From assembly GCF_051622035.1 (NCBI RefSeq), contig NC_135364.1:992001-1056000 (forward strand): a DNA stretch of 64,000 bases. The letters are read 5' to 3'. Each line of letters begins with the position of its first letter. The first letter of the stretch is position 1. This document shows, piece by piece, positions 23,661 through 34,509 of this stretch. Origin of the DNA: Arctopsyche grandis (taxonomy: Eukaryota; Arthropoda; Insecta; Trichoptera; Hydropsychidae). A program made the position numbers and the translations under genes. The notes below the pieces were generated by a model that saw nothing but the letters and a program-made list of their open reading frames with translations, searched no databases and was not told where the DNA came from.

Positions 23661-23662
23661 AT

Positions 23663-23703
23663 ACCAGAAAGGCCTAACAGGTAAACCCAATTTGCCTTCC
23701 TGG
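23663..23703 (-). mobile_element. SINE/LINE 3' tail hairpin
   Basis: On the minus strand CCAGGAAGGC pairs with GCCTTTCTGG (one mismatch) around a loop with TTGGGTTTACCTGTTAG. A TATAAATAAAATAAATA tail follows. Confidence 0.55.
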
Positions 23704-23925
23704 CCAAAAATAATTACATCAACACATATTTTAGCAATCAACTGTGAGATTTTGGTATTTTTGCTAAAAATGAAATTAAAAAAAAAACCGTAAGACTTTG
23801 GACTGTAGTATGTGTGGCTCAAAATGTTGTAAATTATATAAGCTATCAACCCTTCAAGGCTTTGTATCGAGCTACCAAACACCCTGAATATATAAATAAA
23901 AATATCAAACATACATATGTATATA

Positions 23926-23929
<4 letters not shown>

Positions 23930-24005
<76 letters not shown>
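23930..24005. repeat. (TA)n microsatellite
   Basis: An almost uninterrupted AT dinucleotide run of about 75 bp. The long Tyr/Ile frames on both strands here are artefacts of it. Confidence 0.95.
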
Positions 24006-24011
<6 letters not shown>

Positions 24012-24464
24012 GATAAACAAACATATATACATTATGCTAAATAATAAAATTAGAAAATGAAAAAAACATGTGTAAATATGTAGCCATTTAAAATATATTG
24101 CCTGACAGAACTGTATGATGTAGTCAAAACATCAAGACCGCCAGACAGCAGGCATATGAAAATCTGTCGTTTGAAGATACTCTTCTTCGAACAATGACCC
24201 ATTGAGCTCATATTCTACGCTATCAAACATCCTAAAAAAAAATTCGCTTCTGGCACATTTTTTTTATCACATGGAATTACCTAGGTAGCTTACCTTGATT
24301 CAAGCATAATCTTTTTAATGCACTAGCTTCACCCTACTTAAAATGCCTATTCATTGAAATCTGGTTATTTTCAGTCAAAGGTTGATTTTTTCAATAACAA
24401 GCCCCCGTACACTTTCGTTCTGGCAAACATATCGACTCACAAGAGCGATTGTGCGGAATAGATC

Positions 24465-24857
24465 TTACGTAGCGCACTTATCACGACTATCCCCTTCAAG
24501 ACGAAAGGAGAAGCACCAGAACTGGCCAGAAGTGGATACAGTTTGAAGAACAAAAGTCATTAGTGCAAGGCGGTGAGCATTAATCATCCCGTCCGGTGGA
24601 TACTCACACCAGTCTCTCATCTCCCGCGGTTCGCGGTTAACTTCTTGCCACTCAATACGTCTTGCGTTTTTCAGCCATACGAATGAGCGTACACGTCTTG
24701 CCTTTCGACGTTGACGGACGTTTAACATAATGATCTTCCTTTTCTGCTTCTGTTCAACCGCCTCTATGTACGTAGATTCATTACGTGGCTGACAAAAAGA
24801 ATGCGATCGACTTTTGAAGAAAAAAACTGCTTTTATTAAATTTGGATCATAGCTCAA
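24465..24857 (-). other. Unrecognised 130-codon open frame
   Basis: The frame has a basic centre (VRQRRKARRVRSFVWLKNAR) and an aromatic/acidic part (EWQEVNREPREMRDWCEYPP). Composition is GC-richer than its surroundings and it is not a visible repeat. I cannot assign a family. It could be a transposase remnant, an exon or chance. Confidence 0.2.
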
Positions 24858-25196
24858 ACTACCCTCAACGTAAGTAAATAAGTATGCTCAGATAACAGGC
24901 ACTACTATGCCGCACATAAGAGATATAAAAAATTACAACTTACACGAAAACCATCTGAAACGTAAAGGAGGTATGTAAAAAATGCTTGAATTAGGATTCA
25001 AAAGTTTTCTAAACAGAAGCAATTTAAATATTGCCATGATTTGAGATTTACTGGTGTCAGAAGTGGGATTACAATGATCGCAAAGAAATTTAAAATTATA
25101 TATTAATTATATTATTTACAACAGAGTTTACAATAGAATGAAATTCAAAATATTAACAGAAAGTATATTGCACATTGAAGTGTGTGTATGCGTGGT

Positions 25197-25411
25197 TACT
25201 AGGGATCCCAAATATTCGAATGTCGAATATCGAATAGTAGCTTTAAATTATTTATTTGTAGGTTTAAGTAGTTCAAAATATTATTAAATTTTTAAGAGAA
25301 TCATTATCCGGAACATCAAATATGTAGAACTAAATGTGCTGTAGAGTTAAAATAAAAAAAATAAGTTCGTATAAAAAGTATTCGAATATTCGGATTTGGG
25401 ATGCCTAGACT
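25197..25411. mobile_element. hAT-like MITE with TTCGAATA-rich ends
   Basis: The ends read CTAGGGATCCCAAATATTCG and, inverted, CTAGGCATCCCAAATCCGAA. The interior is AT-rich without coding. Target-site copies are not evident. A related end (CTAGAGTTTCCAATTATTCG) starts at 57648. Confidence 0.5.
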
Positions 25412-25737
25412 GGATACCCGGGTCTACCTCGTTCCACCAACTTGCAATATCTCAAGACACGTTTTCCCAACTTTTTCCGTGTATTTCGTCATCAAGTTTG
25501 TATATACATAAACAAAACTCATATACGAAAATGTTGTACATAGTAAAATTCTTATTTTACGAGAAAAACATAAAAAAATATGGTAAGAATAAATTTGAAC
25601 ATTTTTAAAAATATATTTAAAAAAATATTAAATCTATTGAGAGTTCAAAAATCTCAATATGTCTCGTATATTAAATATATTACATGTAAAAAAATTGAAT
25701 TTTTGTATACAATATATGTACAAACTTCTATTTAATG

Positions 25738-26118
25738 AAATGAAAGTAAAATGGAAGAAGATTGTAAAGTTTTCAAACTAGCAGTAGACAGTTTTAAAAT
25801 TATGATGATTAGGAGTGTTTCAATATTAATATGTCTATTCTTTCAATTTGGGTTTGTTTTAAGCCATAATATAAATACTAACCTAGTTGAACAAACTGAA
25901 AACTAAATGTCGATTATCTGCAAACCAAATATCTTTCCTTTGCTTTTGATTTATAAATGCTTTTTATTATTACTAAATTATGTTCACAATACATCTTATA
26001 TCTATTTTAATAGCTACTGATCTACTGATCATTTTCTATATTAAAATTTTAATTTAATTTTGTTAGTAATCATAGTATTATATTATTCTAATGTTAATGT
26101 ACAGCATAATAGGAAAGA
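25738..26118 (-). repeat. Dispersed repeat R, long copy
   Basis: About 380 bp align in inverse orientation to 51560-51965, including the phrase TAATATGTCTATTCTTTCAA. The right edge carries ACAGCATAATAGGAAAGAGA, also seen at 4.77 kb. Confidence 0.6.
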
Positions 26119-26639
26119 GAGCTCAAAAACTTTTTTACAATTCTTAAAAATCCTCATAATATGTACATCTAATACATATTATTGATTAAAGATTCTCTAA
26201 AGTCGACGATCTAATGCAGATCGTGTTTAGGTAATCTGTGTATGTATAAACATCTTTCCTTGAATATCGCCTAAACTAACAACAACTAATGCTTATAATT
26301 GAAAGTGCATATAATCAGATTTCATTACTAAACAAGTTCATTAAACTTTTATATATGTATACACCCATCAAAAGTTTGGAGCGAATTAATCTTCCCATCA
26401 AGGATCCATACACAGCACAATACATCCAATTTCATTTCACACTATCAAATTAGTTAATCCATTCAATCTTTACATTGGTGAATTACGAGCGCAATTAGAC
26501 CCAATCTATCAAGAGCTCGAACAATCACGCTCTAACCCCTTCGCGTCGTCACATTCAATCGTTTCTTTTCTCATCTTCTACTTTTTATTTTTTTATTGTA
26601 CATTACGTTTATTTATACACGTTCGTATACAAACACATT

Positions 26640-26900
26640 CGTAAGTTGCGTGTGCGATACGATCGCGGTGTGGGCCTTTTGTGAGCGGTCGTTAGCTCAG
26701 AGCCATATATCAATCTGGCCTGGGACGTTGCGCAGATGTTGCTTATTATAAATTTGTCAGCGAATCAGACCGGATGTTCTGACATTTTCGCCCTGTCAGC
26801 GCATAATGAGCTTAATTGCGCTCGGACGGCCGCCTCATCAATCATCCGGTGACGAAGTGACGAACGAGAGACGCCCCAGACGCTCAAACTAGTTAGTATA
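26640..26900. promoter_or_regulatory. GC-richer unique island, possible regulatory DNA
   Basis: It is non-repetitive and contains AGCGCATAATGAGCTTAATT and CTCATCAATCATCCGGTGAC (homeodomain/PBC-like TCAATCA). No open frame of note. Function is inferred only from composition and contrast with the surrounding repeats. Confidence 0.22.
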
Positions 26901-27185
26901 CAACTAAACTAGTCATACCCATATATGAACATATGTATCACTTGTAACTAACCCTAATACCTTTGTAGTGAATGAATTAAAACTTAAAGTTATGTATGTT
27001 AGATGAGAATTGGTCAATGTGTCATTTTGCATGGGACCAATGATGGAAGTACATAAGTACATAAATATATTGTAAAGAAATCACACTGGGATTTTTTTGG
27101 AAGAAAATAATAAGATAAAGTGGTGCGCGTTGGTGACCATTTGCTCGAATGATGTATTGATAAGTGACTATAAAACTTTTAGAAG

Positions 27186-27683
27186 ACTAAAGGTCTGACC
27201 GCACTATGCGTCAAACGAACGATCCGACACTTCACAACAGTGTGCGAAAATATTAGGTAAACCGCACTTGAACGACAGCAATGCGACACTACGCAGTAAA
27301 TTATGTCAATCATTCGCTCGGTACCTCGGAGCAAGATGGACGAAACGGACGCTATTATAGTAACTTTGATACGTGAGGAAGAAGAACAATCGAGAAAAAC
27401 CAAAAGATTATGGCTACATGCTATTTCAAAGTCACGATATAAAGAAGGATAATAATTGTCGCAAGGCAACCCCCACTCTACGACACTTGCGTCAAGTCGC
27501 GAACGACACCTTGCTTCAAAGTTGGACGGAAAGTCAACTTTGACGCACGGTTTCGTTCTACGTCATGCGACTGTCGCGCAGTGTGTTATGTCTTATACAA
27601 TTTCATACAAACAATATTTGGTCGTATACTGTTGTGAAGTGTCGGATCGTTCGGTTGTCGCATAGTGCGGTCAGACCTTTAGT
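27186..27683 (+). mobile_element. PIF/Harbinger-type element, internally deleted
   Basis: Terminal inverted repeats of about 53 bp (start AAAGGTCTGACCGCACTATG at 27189; inverse ends near 27681) differ at about 2 positions. Inside, plus strand 27336-27452 encodes a short peptide resembling the Harbinger transposase N-terminus. TTA/TAA at the edges fits the TWA target preference, but the flanks are palindromic, so the exact duplication is ambiguous. Confidence 0.72.
27336..27452 (+). pseudogene. Harbinger transposase N-terminal remnant
   Basis: ATG opens MDETDAIIVTLIREEEEQSR, then KTKRLWLHAISKSRYKEG and two stops. Family knowledge: Harbinger/HARBI1 nucleases start with an acidic stretch and then a basic R-x-W-x-H/R-P-type motif before the DDE domain. 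The DDE domain is absent here because the element is a deletion derivative. Confidence 0.5.
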
Positions 27684-27696
27684 GCATTATAATTTA

Positions 27697-28370
27697 CTAG
27701 TGTTTTACCCGATGACATATCATCGTATGGGTGTTGGCATATTAAGTTATTAAAAAAAAATTGGATGTGACCAACCCATGACTTTATCTATGTATTTGAG
27801 GAATATAAGGAGGTCACAAAACAAAATTCGATATTGAACCGTACAGACACATTCACACATACCGGCAGCATTATGAAATACATAGCTATGACAGCATTTT
27901 CGATACAAATTGAGCGCAAATGTATGGAAACTTGCACAAGATAAAAGTTCTACTTCCGGTTATCGGTTTTTGTTCAAATTTTTTTATTACTTAAAATCAC
28001 TATTAGTATAATACACAATGAATATTAAGAAGATTAAAATAATTTAAAAGGTCAAAATAAGATATTGAAATATTGTTTTAAAAAAAAAAATACTACTTCT
28101 GGTTTACGAATGATGACCAAAACCTTATCAGCTTTAAGTTAGTACATAAAAAATTCAAAATATAAATTTTCAGCTTGATAAGTTCAGGGGTGTGGACAGA
28201 ATCAAACATTTTTGATCTTTCTAAGAAGAAAAAATCCCACTTCCGGTTGATAAAATTTAGTGATTTTTTTTTATTTTCATCACATTGCTACAAGAATTAT
28301 ACTTGAATTGAAACATTAATAGAAATGTGTCGTCGATCATGAGTCCGTTCCCCACGCGGTCCAATTTTTT
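27697..28370 (-). mobile_element. Helitron, CCGGAAGT family, minus strand with intact 3' end
   Basis: Read on the minus strand it contains several CCGGAAGT blocks and ends with perfect hairpin CGATGATATGTCATCG (27725-27710), then GGTAAAACACTAG|T at 27697. It aligns to the longer plus-strand copy at 37.3-38.4 kb. It lies directly beside the Harbinger element that ends at 27683. Confidence 0.65.
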
Positions 28371-30570
28371 TCAAATACCTTTTAAATATATTTATATTTA
28401 ATTGTTTAATATGAAAAAAAATGGTAAAAACTACCTACCTACCAATATATGTATAATGTATAAACAATATAAAACACCGATAGAAAAAATAATTAATTAA
28501 ATAAATTTTCAATAGATGGTGGTATATTATTTCTAAATTATTTCGGTCTATTTTGCTAGCGGAAACATTCGCATCAAACAGTATATATAGAACTTTTTTT
28601 ATTTTCTTATTATTCGTATTACATTCGTTTTGTTGGAAGCGGTCTAGCTTACATACAGATGTATGTCAAATCGAAACGACTATTATAGTACGGCGAGCGT
28701 TATCTCAGACACATAGACGGAATAGCGTAATTATATATATGATAAGTGGTATATTCAAAGCCGCGCCTACCATATATACAAATGTGTGCAAGGCACACAG
28801 GCGGCCGAAATATAAAGGCGGCCGAAAGAAATGAGAGTCAAAAAAATTATATTCCTTAAATACGTAACACGACATCGTACTTTTGAAAATGAATTTAGGT
28901 TGTCTTATTGTATACTTGTGGATTGCTGTTGATGATGATCAAGTACCGAATCTCATAATCGCAAGAAGTTCTATAAAAGCCATTTAAAAAAAAAATTGAA
29001 ACTAGTGCAGTTGGTTTGAGTAAATGGTAGGTATCGTGATGAAATTTAGCAACACTAAATACAAGACCCACGAGATCATATAGAAAGTGTAATAGTAGAA
29101 AGACATCGAGAAACAAAACAACCATGCATTTGAAATTTTCGCATTATTCAACACTTTATTTGCAAGTTCATCCATATGTCAATCGTTCTCAAACCGACGA
29201 GCCACAGTTTGAGAGCATGCGGTGCGCCACAGTAATTTACGACGTGATTTGTCGCAAACTTAATTGAAAACGAGAGACAAATTCTTCGAAGCATTCGTCG
29301 CCATCTGAACTAAAACAAAGTTTTGGAAAGACGAAGAGAGATTTCAACCCCCCTAACACCACCCACTCCATTTTTCGTTTCATTTTAATTAAATAGGGGA
29401 CGATTTTTGATACACGCAATTCTTACGAGAACCATTTCGCTAATGAGCACTTTAACCCCACAGGAGCTGGCGTTCACTTTCGATCCTACAATATTTCATG
29501 TATAATATAATATAAGAGCGTGATTTATTCGGTGAGATTTTAATCGGCATTTAGCGTCACCGTTCGCGATTAGTAAACTTTTAATTAAATTCGAATTCGA
29601 TGATTGATGACTGTGTTCTTTTGCGTGCGCGCAGGCGGCATTTCTACTTCTTTTGTGATAACCATCGACTTATAGCTTGATGAATGGCGCTAATATATCA
29701 TGAATGTTGCACCATTCAACATTCAACTGCTAACACCCCTTTCGAAAGTATTAAATATGCTGTTCTTTGTGTTTCCAAACAAACCGAAACCGTCGCGAGA
29801 CGAATCGGAACAAATTGAATGAACTCTCTTTTGCTTGACTTTTACTTATCGCTTTCATATAAAAAACTTGATTATGAAGGCGAAATTTCATACAATAGAA
29901 AAAAATACATTATACTTGATTTATTTGTTAAGCTTTTCATACATACATATCAATATTTATATTAGACGGTCAATATGCACCAGTTATTATCAGAGTTGTC
30001 GGTCCCGATGATGAATGATCATTATAAATAATGAAAGATACATTTATATTGAATGGTCAGCTTTTAAACAAAACCATGACAAAAGGCGCAATCATTTTTT
30101 CAAACAAGTCCCAAGGACATTGCTACAATGTGGGAGTTCGAATAGTTGCACAACTTATCGAGACGATTTTTTCGCTGTTAGACTTTTTTCATACACTTAT
30201 CAATGTATATTATGTACATCATTACAAGATCACAATAACTATTGTACTACAAAGCAAAATAGCAAAAAAAAGGTTAACGACAGTGAACCATTTTTTTGTG
30301 CATAAAAGAATACTGGCCATCGATCTCTGATAATTACTGATCAAAGTTACTGTTGTTGCGTAGGCGTGGATTCAGGGATCAAAATGATAGGCCATAGTCA
30401 GTTCTCGGCATTTATTATATAACTCTGGAGGTCTACACGGAACGGTAGCTCACTCCAGACTGTCCAGTACATTGTGTGTCCCTCATTTTAAAGACAGGTA
30501 GCCGAGTCTTCAGACTCGCAGTAGTCCGAACGGCTACAGCAATCCCCATAAACGTTATACCCTAAATCGG
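28370..30570. other. AT-rich stretch without a recognisable gene
   Basis: 28660-28740 shares GACGGCGAGCGTTATCTCAG-like phrases (inverse) with 47450-47480. Otherwise only short frames without domains are present. Confidence 0.3.
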
Positions 30571-30790
30571 AATCTCTAATATATAATTTCGAAAGAGAAT
30601 TTATATGTATGTAAGTTTTGGTTCGTAGAATTCTTGACATTATCAAAAATATTAAATTTTCTATGACGACTTTGATTTCGATTCCTTTTTCAGTTCCAGA
30701 TCCGGATTCCTTTTTAAGTTCCGGTTACCGATTCCTTTTTCAGTTCTGGATCAGGATTCCTGTTTCAGTTCCAGTTCCAATTTCTATTTT
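30571..30790 (+). mobile_element. Helitron 5' end with 25-bp minisatellite, 3' part missing
   Basis: TCTCTAATATATAATTTCGA at 30574-30593 matches the 5' terminus of the other Helitrons. It is followed not by GC-rich units but by about five units of a 25-bp repeat (core CAGTTCCGGATCCGGATTCC) at about 30670-30786. No CTAG 3' terminus is seen. Confidence 0.6.
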
Positions 30791-31329
30791 AAAAAGAAGA
30801 GCATTAAAAAAATGTATCCATATTTTCCCTGAAATTAAATATAAATAAAAAAAAAGTTTTTTTTAAAAACAAGCCTCTTCTATATTTTGTATATAAAATT
30901 AAGATAGTATACATATGTATAACAAATCGAATGTCCCGACGGGCGTACGAGTCACGATGAGCGGTGGTACGCAAATAGGGCCGGCCCGTACCTTGCAACT
31001 TGCGAGCGACTTGGTTGAGAGCGACCAGACCAATGCATGCAGGTAGATGGGACATGCCACACCCGTCAACTTGTTTGTCGCACACATTTCCATACATTTT
31101 TTCGTGTCGCGCAACTAGTCGGCCGACAAAGTTGCACGGTGCGGCCCAGCCCTTAGGCAATGCAACCAAACAGACGTTAGTCTAGGCTTTTCGATGCATC
31201 CCGGTTAATGTGCATACTTTAACCAAAAACTTCTCATGTCAACGAGTTGAAAACAAAAAACGTACAGCGAGATGTCCAGTCACAAACGTCACACTAACAG
31301 TTGAACCTAGGACATATGGCCATAACAAG

Positions 31330-33080
31330 CATATCGAATCGCCATTATAATATAAACATTTTAACATTCATTATATAACCTATGAGTGAATTAAAAATAT
31401 ATATGAGAGATAATGAGAACCATTAATGCAAATTTTATAAGATATAGTGCGAAAAAGAAAATGTTATAGGCGTTTAAACAATTAAAATCTGACGAAGCGA
31501 GAGGGTGGCGGAAAGGCAGATAAATACAGCAACTTACCATTAGACGTCAAAATTGTAGCATGTTTTTTAAACTTGTCTATTTCGATTATTTTTCACCATC
31601 ATACTGGCGGATTTGATTTGAATATATTTTATTTTATTTTATTTTATTTTTATTAATTGAAAAATCAACAGACAGGATGTACAGAGATAGGTATAAAAAA
31701 AAACAAAAAGTAAATAAATAATATATGTAACATCCGAGTCCAATAATAGATTTTTACAAAAATGAAAAAGATAAATATAAGGAAAACAAATTAAAAAGTA
31801 AAGAATAAAGGCATGACAAAATATGTAGTACATTGCATAATTAAACTATAGTATTAAAATATTTGGAAAAGGTTATAAGATAGAATATAAGAAGAAATTG
31901 AAATTTACAAATATAAAAAACAAATGAAAAAGGTAAATACAAAATAAACAAATGAAAAGGAAAAGAATGAAAGCTATAATATGATTAAATAGCACATTAC
32001 ATAACTAAACTAAAGTATAAAAATAATGGAAATATTGAAAAAATAGAATAGGAGAAAAAATGAATCAATCGGTCAAGATTCTCTTGATGTTAGACCTGAA
32101 TTGATGTAGGGAAATACCAAACAGATCAACCTCATTCAGCTCTCCGTTAAACATACGATAAACGCGCTGCAGATAAAAATATTTTTGGGAATTAGTATTG
32201 AAAGGATCAAGTGAAAAGAGTGCAACGCGTCTAGAGTATCGAACTGGGATTCTGAAATTAACCTTATTCAGTAAATCAGAACAATCAAGAAAACCATTTA
32301 TGAGCTTAAAGAAGAATATAGCATCAGAATGTCGTCGCCTGACAGAAAGATTGTTAAAAGAAAGGATTTTTAAAATGTCGGAAGCAGTAGAATGGGTATA
32401 GGTAGGAAAAAGGTAGCGTAAGGATTTAATAAATTTAAGTTGAACTTTCTCAATACAATTAATATGGGATAAATAAAAAGGTGACCAGATAATTGAGGCA
32501 AATTCAAGGTGAGACCTTACGAAGGAAAAATAAAGTAATTTTAGTACATAAGGATCATTAAAGGGTTTTGTTGAGCGGAGTAGGAATCCAAGAGATTTAA
32601 ATGCTTTGTTGGTAATAAAAGAAATATGTTCAGAGAAATCTAGTTTATTATTGAGTATTACACCAAGATCCTTAATAGAAGATGACGTGTTAAGGATTGA
32701 ATGATTTAATTGATATTGATTAGTAATAATTGACTTATTTCTAGTGAAATTTAAAATAGAGCATTTTTCTAGATTAATAAAAAGATCATTATTTAAACAA
32801 TATATAGAGAATCTATCTAGATCTTCTTGTATCTTATGACAATCGTCTATGGTGTATATAGGTTTGTAAATTTTTAAATCATCAGCGTAAAGAAGTATAA
32901 AGGAATGTTTGAAGATGTATGAGATATATGTATATATTGTTGACCAAACCGCGCAAAATGGAAAAGTTTCAAAACCAAATGTTGTCAGACGAACGAGCGA
33001 AGGCAAACATAGAAGAGGCATGTAAAAAAAACCATTCGTTACCATTACAAATACCGATCGAAACCGGGTAAGACCACTAG
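31330..33080 (+). mobile_element. Helitron-like element split by the LINE insertion
   Basis: Left part 31330-31626 and right part 32926-33080 join into one repeat when compared with the copy near 14.69-14.90 kb, which runs through the join uninterrupted (GATTTAAATT to GACTAAACCG). The right part carries AAATGGAAAAGTTTCAAAAC and ends in CCGATCGAAACCGGGTAAGA followed by CCACTAG|T at 33077-33081. This matches a Helitron 3' end: a short hairpin, about ten bases, then CTRR before T. Confidence 0.6.
31627..32925 (-). mobile_element. 5'-truncated non-LTR retrotransposon (LINE), RT C-terminal half
   Basis: One long frame (stop at 32065) covers the end of a reverse transcriptase. It has the YADD catalytic box (FILLYADDLKIYKPI), then the thumb and C-terminal region typical of CR1/Jockey-type LINEs (KDLGVILNNKLDFSEHI, RSHLEFASIIWSPFYL, IEKVQLKFIKSLRYL). 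It ends with a C-terminal RVYRMFNGELNEVDLF motif. There is no upstream endonuclease or RT finger domain, so the copy is 5' truncated, as usual for target-primed insertion. A long A-rich 3' UTR follows, then a (TAAAA)n tail read on the minus strand (31627-31652). It sits inside an older Helitron-like repeat whose halves flank it. The reading frame itself is unbroken over about 290 codons. Confidence 0.85.
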
Positions 33081-33089
33081 TACCAACTC

Positions 33090-34020
33090 GGAATTCTCCA
33101 CATTAAATTGGTCCGGATTTGCTACATTACACTTTTCTTCAATGGCGATCCTTCTATGTGTAGACATTAAAAATAGTTAGAATATTTGAACAAGTCTTCG
33201 AGTGTCAGTTTTTGATGGGTCGAAATCAAGTATCCGTAGTAGGGTCGAAAAACATTTTTTCCCGGGTGTCGATAAGTAATACCACTGAAGCACGACGCCA
33301 ATGATTGATGACTTTACCCGAGAGGGGAAGAGGAAGAGGGAGATTCGGTGCAAAGCGTTGTTGTCCTAAAAGGTGATATTACACGTTCCGAGAATCATGA
33401 TTGACGATATGAAATGTAGATCAATCATCTGTTTAATCAATCAAATACCCATCGACGACGGCGCTGCCACCAGGTGGAGATGGGGGGAGGGGACGTCCAA
33501 AATTAGCAAAGTGGTGAATAAAAATAACACACACACACACACACATAATTTAATGATGATGTGTAATAAATCAATCCTATTATCCGGATGATCGTTGAAC
33601 GTAGGTTCGTCTGTGTCGAATGGAAGATGAAAGCGAAGCCAACTTTCGAAACGTTGCAATTTTTGAAGAGTCATCGTTCAGTCGCCGAGCACCGAGAGCG
33701 AAATATTCATGTCGTAAATTATAAAGTTGACGTGTAATGGAATTGGAGATCCGGTAGCTGCACTTCGTATGCAACAAGGTAGAGCGCATATTGATTGATC
33801 ATACCGGTTACGAGTGGTGGCAATTAATTTTCATCTATCAAACGGGAGCTATTTATTCATCATCATTTTTAGTGCGAGTCAAGTCATTTGATTTAATTTT
33901 TATATCTATATACATACGTGAATCGAGACGATTCCGTTAATGTAATGAAATGCTATTTATGTTTCAAATTTAACGGCCAAAACTGTCTAAGTACAATTTC
34001 TATAAATTGCTTATTTATTT
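33090..34020. other. Unique non-coding stretch with (CA)n
   Basis: (AC)n lies at 33527-33545. Opposed short frames overlap without domain resemblance. Nothing else is recognised. Confidence 0.3.
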
Positions 34021-34021
34021 T

Positions 34022-34503
34022 ATTTAATTTAATTTATTTTCATTTTTTATTTCATCAATCATGCATATTCGTCTTACGGGTTGCTTCAATGCGATGACTG
34101 TATTATACAGATCTAGAAAAATTAATCATAAATACATTATCATTACATATTTTTACATTAAACACGACATATATGGTCAAACATTGTACAGAAGCATTTT
34201 ATGTATAAGGCAAATACGATCAACATCCACAGAGACATATATAGACAAATTTGCAGCATTTATACAAACCCGTAAAAATCGAGATGCCGAATAACTCGAA
34301 TTTTTGCGAGAGAGGTAATAGGACAGTGATGCCAATTTGTAGGAACCGTTTCAATGAAAATAAGATAAATTGACAAACTCTGATAGAAAACAATCGACAT
34401 GGGGTCACAAACCAAGGTCTGGCCGGCAGCAAACAGTGGGAATCTAACCCATGACTTTGTTCGGAAGCATTATATGCTAACTACTAGTCCGTACTGCTGG
34501 TTA
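34022..34503 (-). mobile_element. Full-length SINE family A
   Basis: Minus strand: head CAGTACGGACTAGTAGTTAG, a decayed B box, and body CTTGGTTTGTGACCCCATGT then GTTTTCTATCAGAGTTTGTC. A long 3' region with CGCATTGAAGCAACCCGTAA is followed by an ATTGATGAAATAAAAA tail. Confidence 0.7.
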
Positions 34504-34509
34504 TATTAT

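Noticed and set aside
23655..24044. Long Tyr/Ile-rich open frames on both strands
   Set aside because: They are translations of the (TA)n microsatellite and flanking AT-rich DNA.
28553..28834. 93-codon frame with a hydrophobic start, possible secreted peptide
   Set aside because: The segment partly matches repeat-like DNA at 47.45 kb, and the hydrophobic stretch arises from T-rich sequence.
30015..30330. Two overlapping frames of 96 and 99 codons
   Set aside because: They are the same bases in two phases; no family signal in either.
32926..33045. N-terminal 40 codons of the RT frame
   Set aside because: This part is translated from the flanking Helitron-like repeat, not from the LINE.
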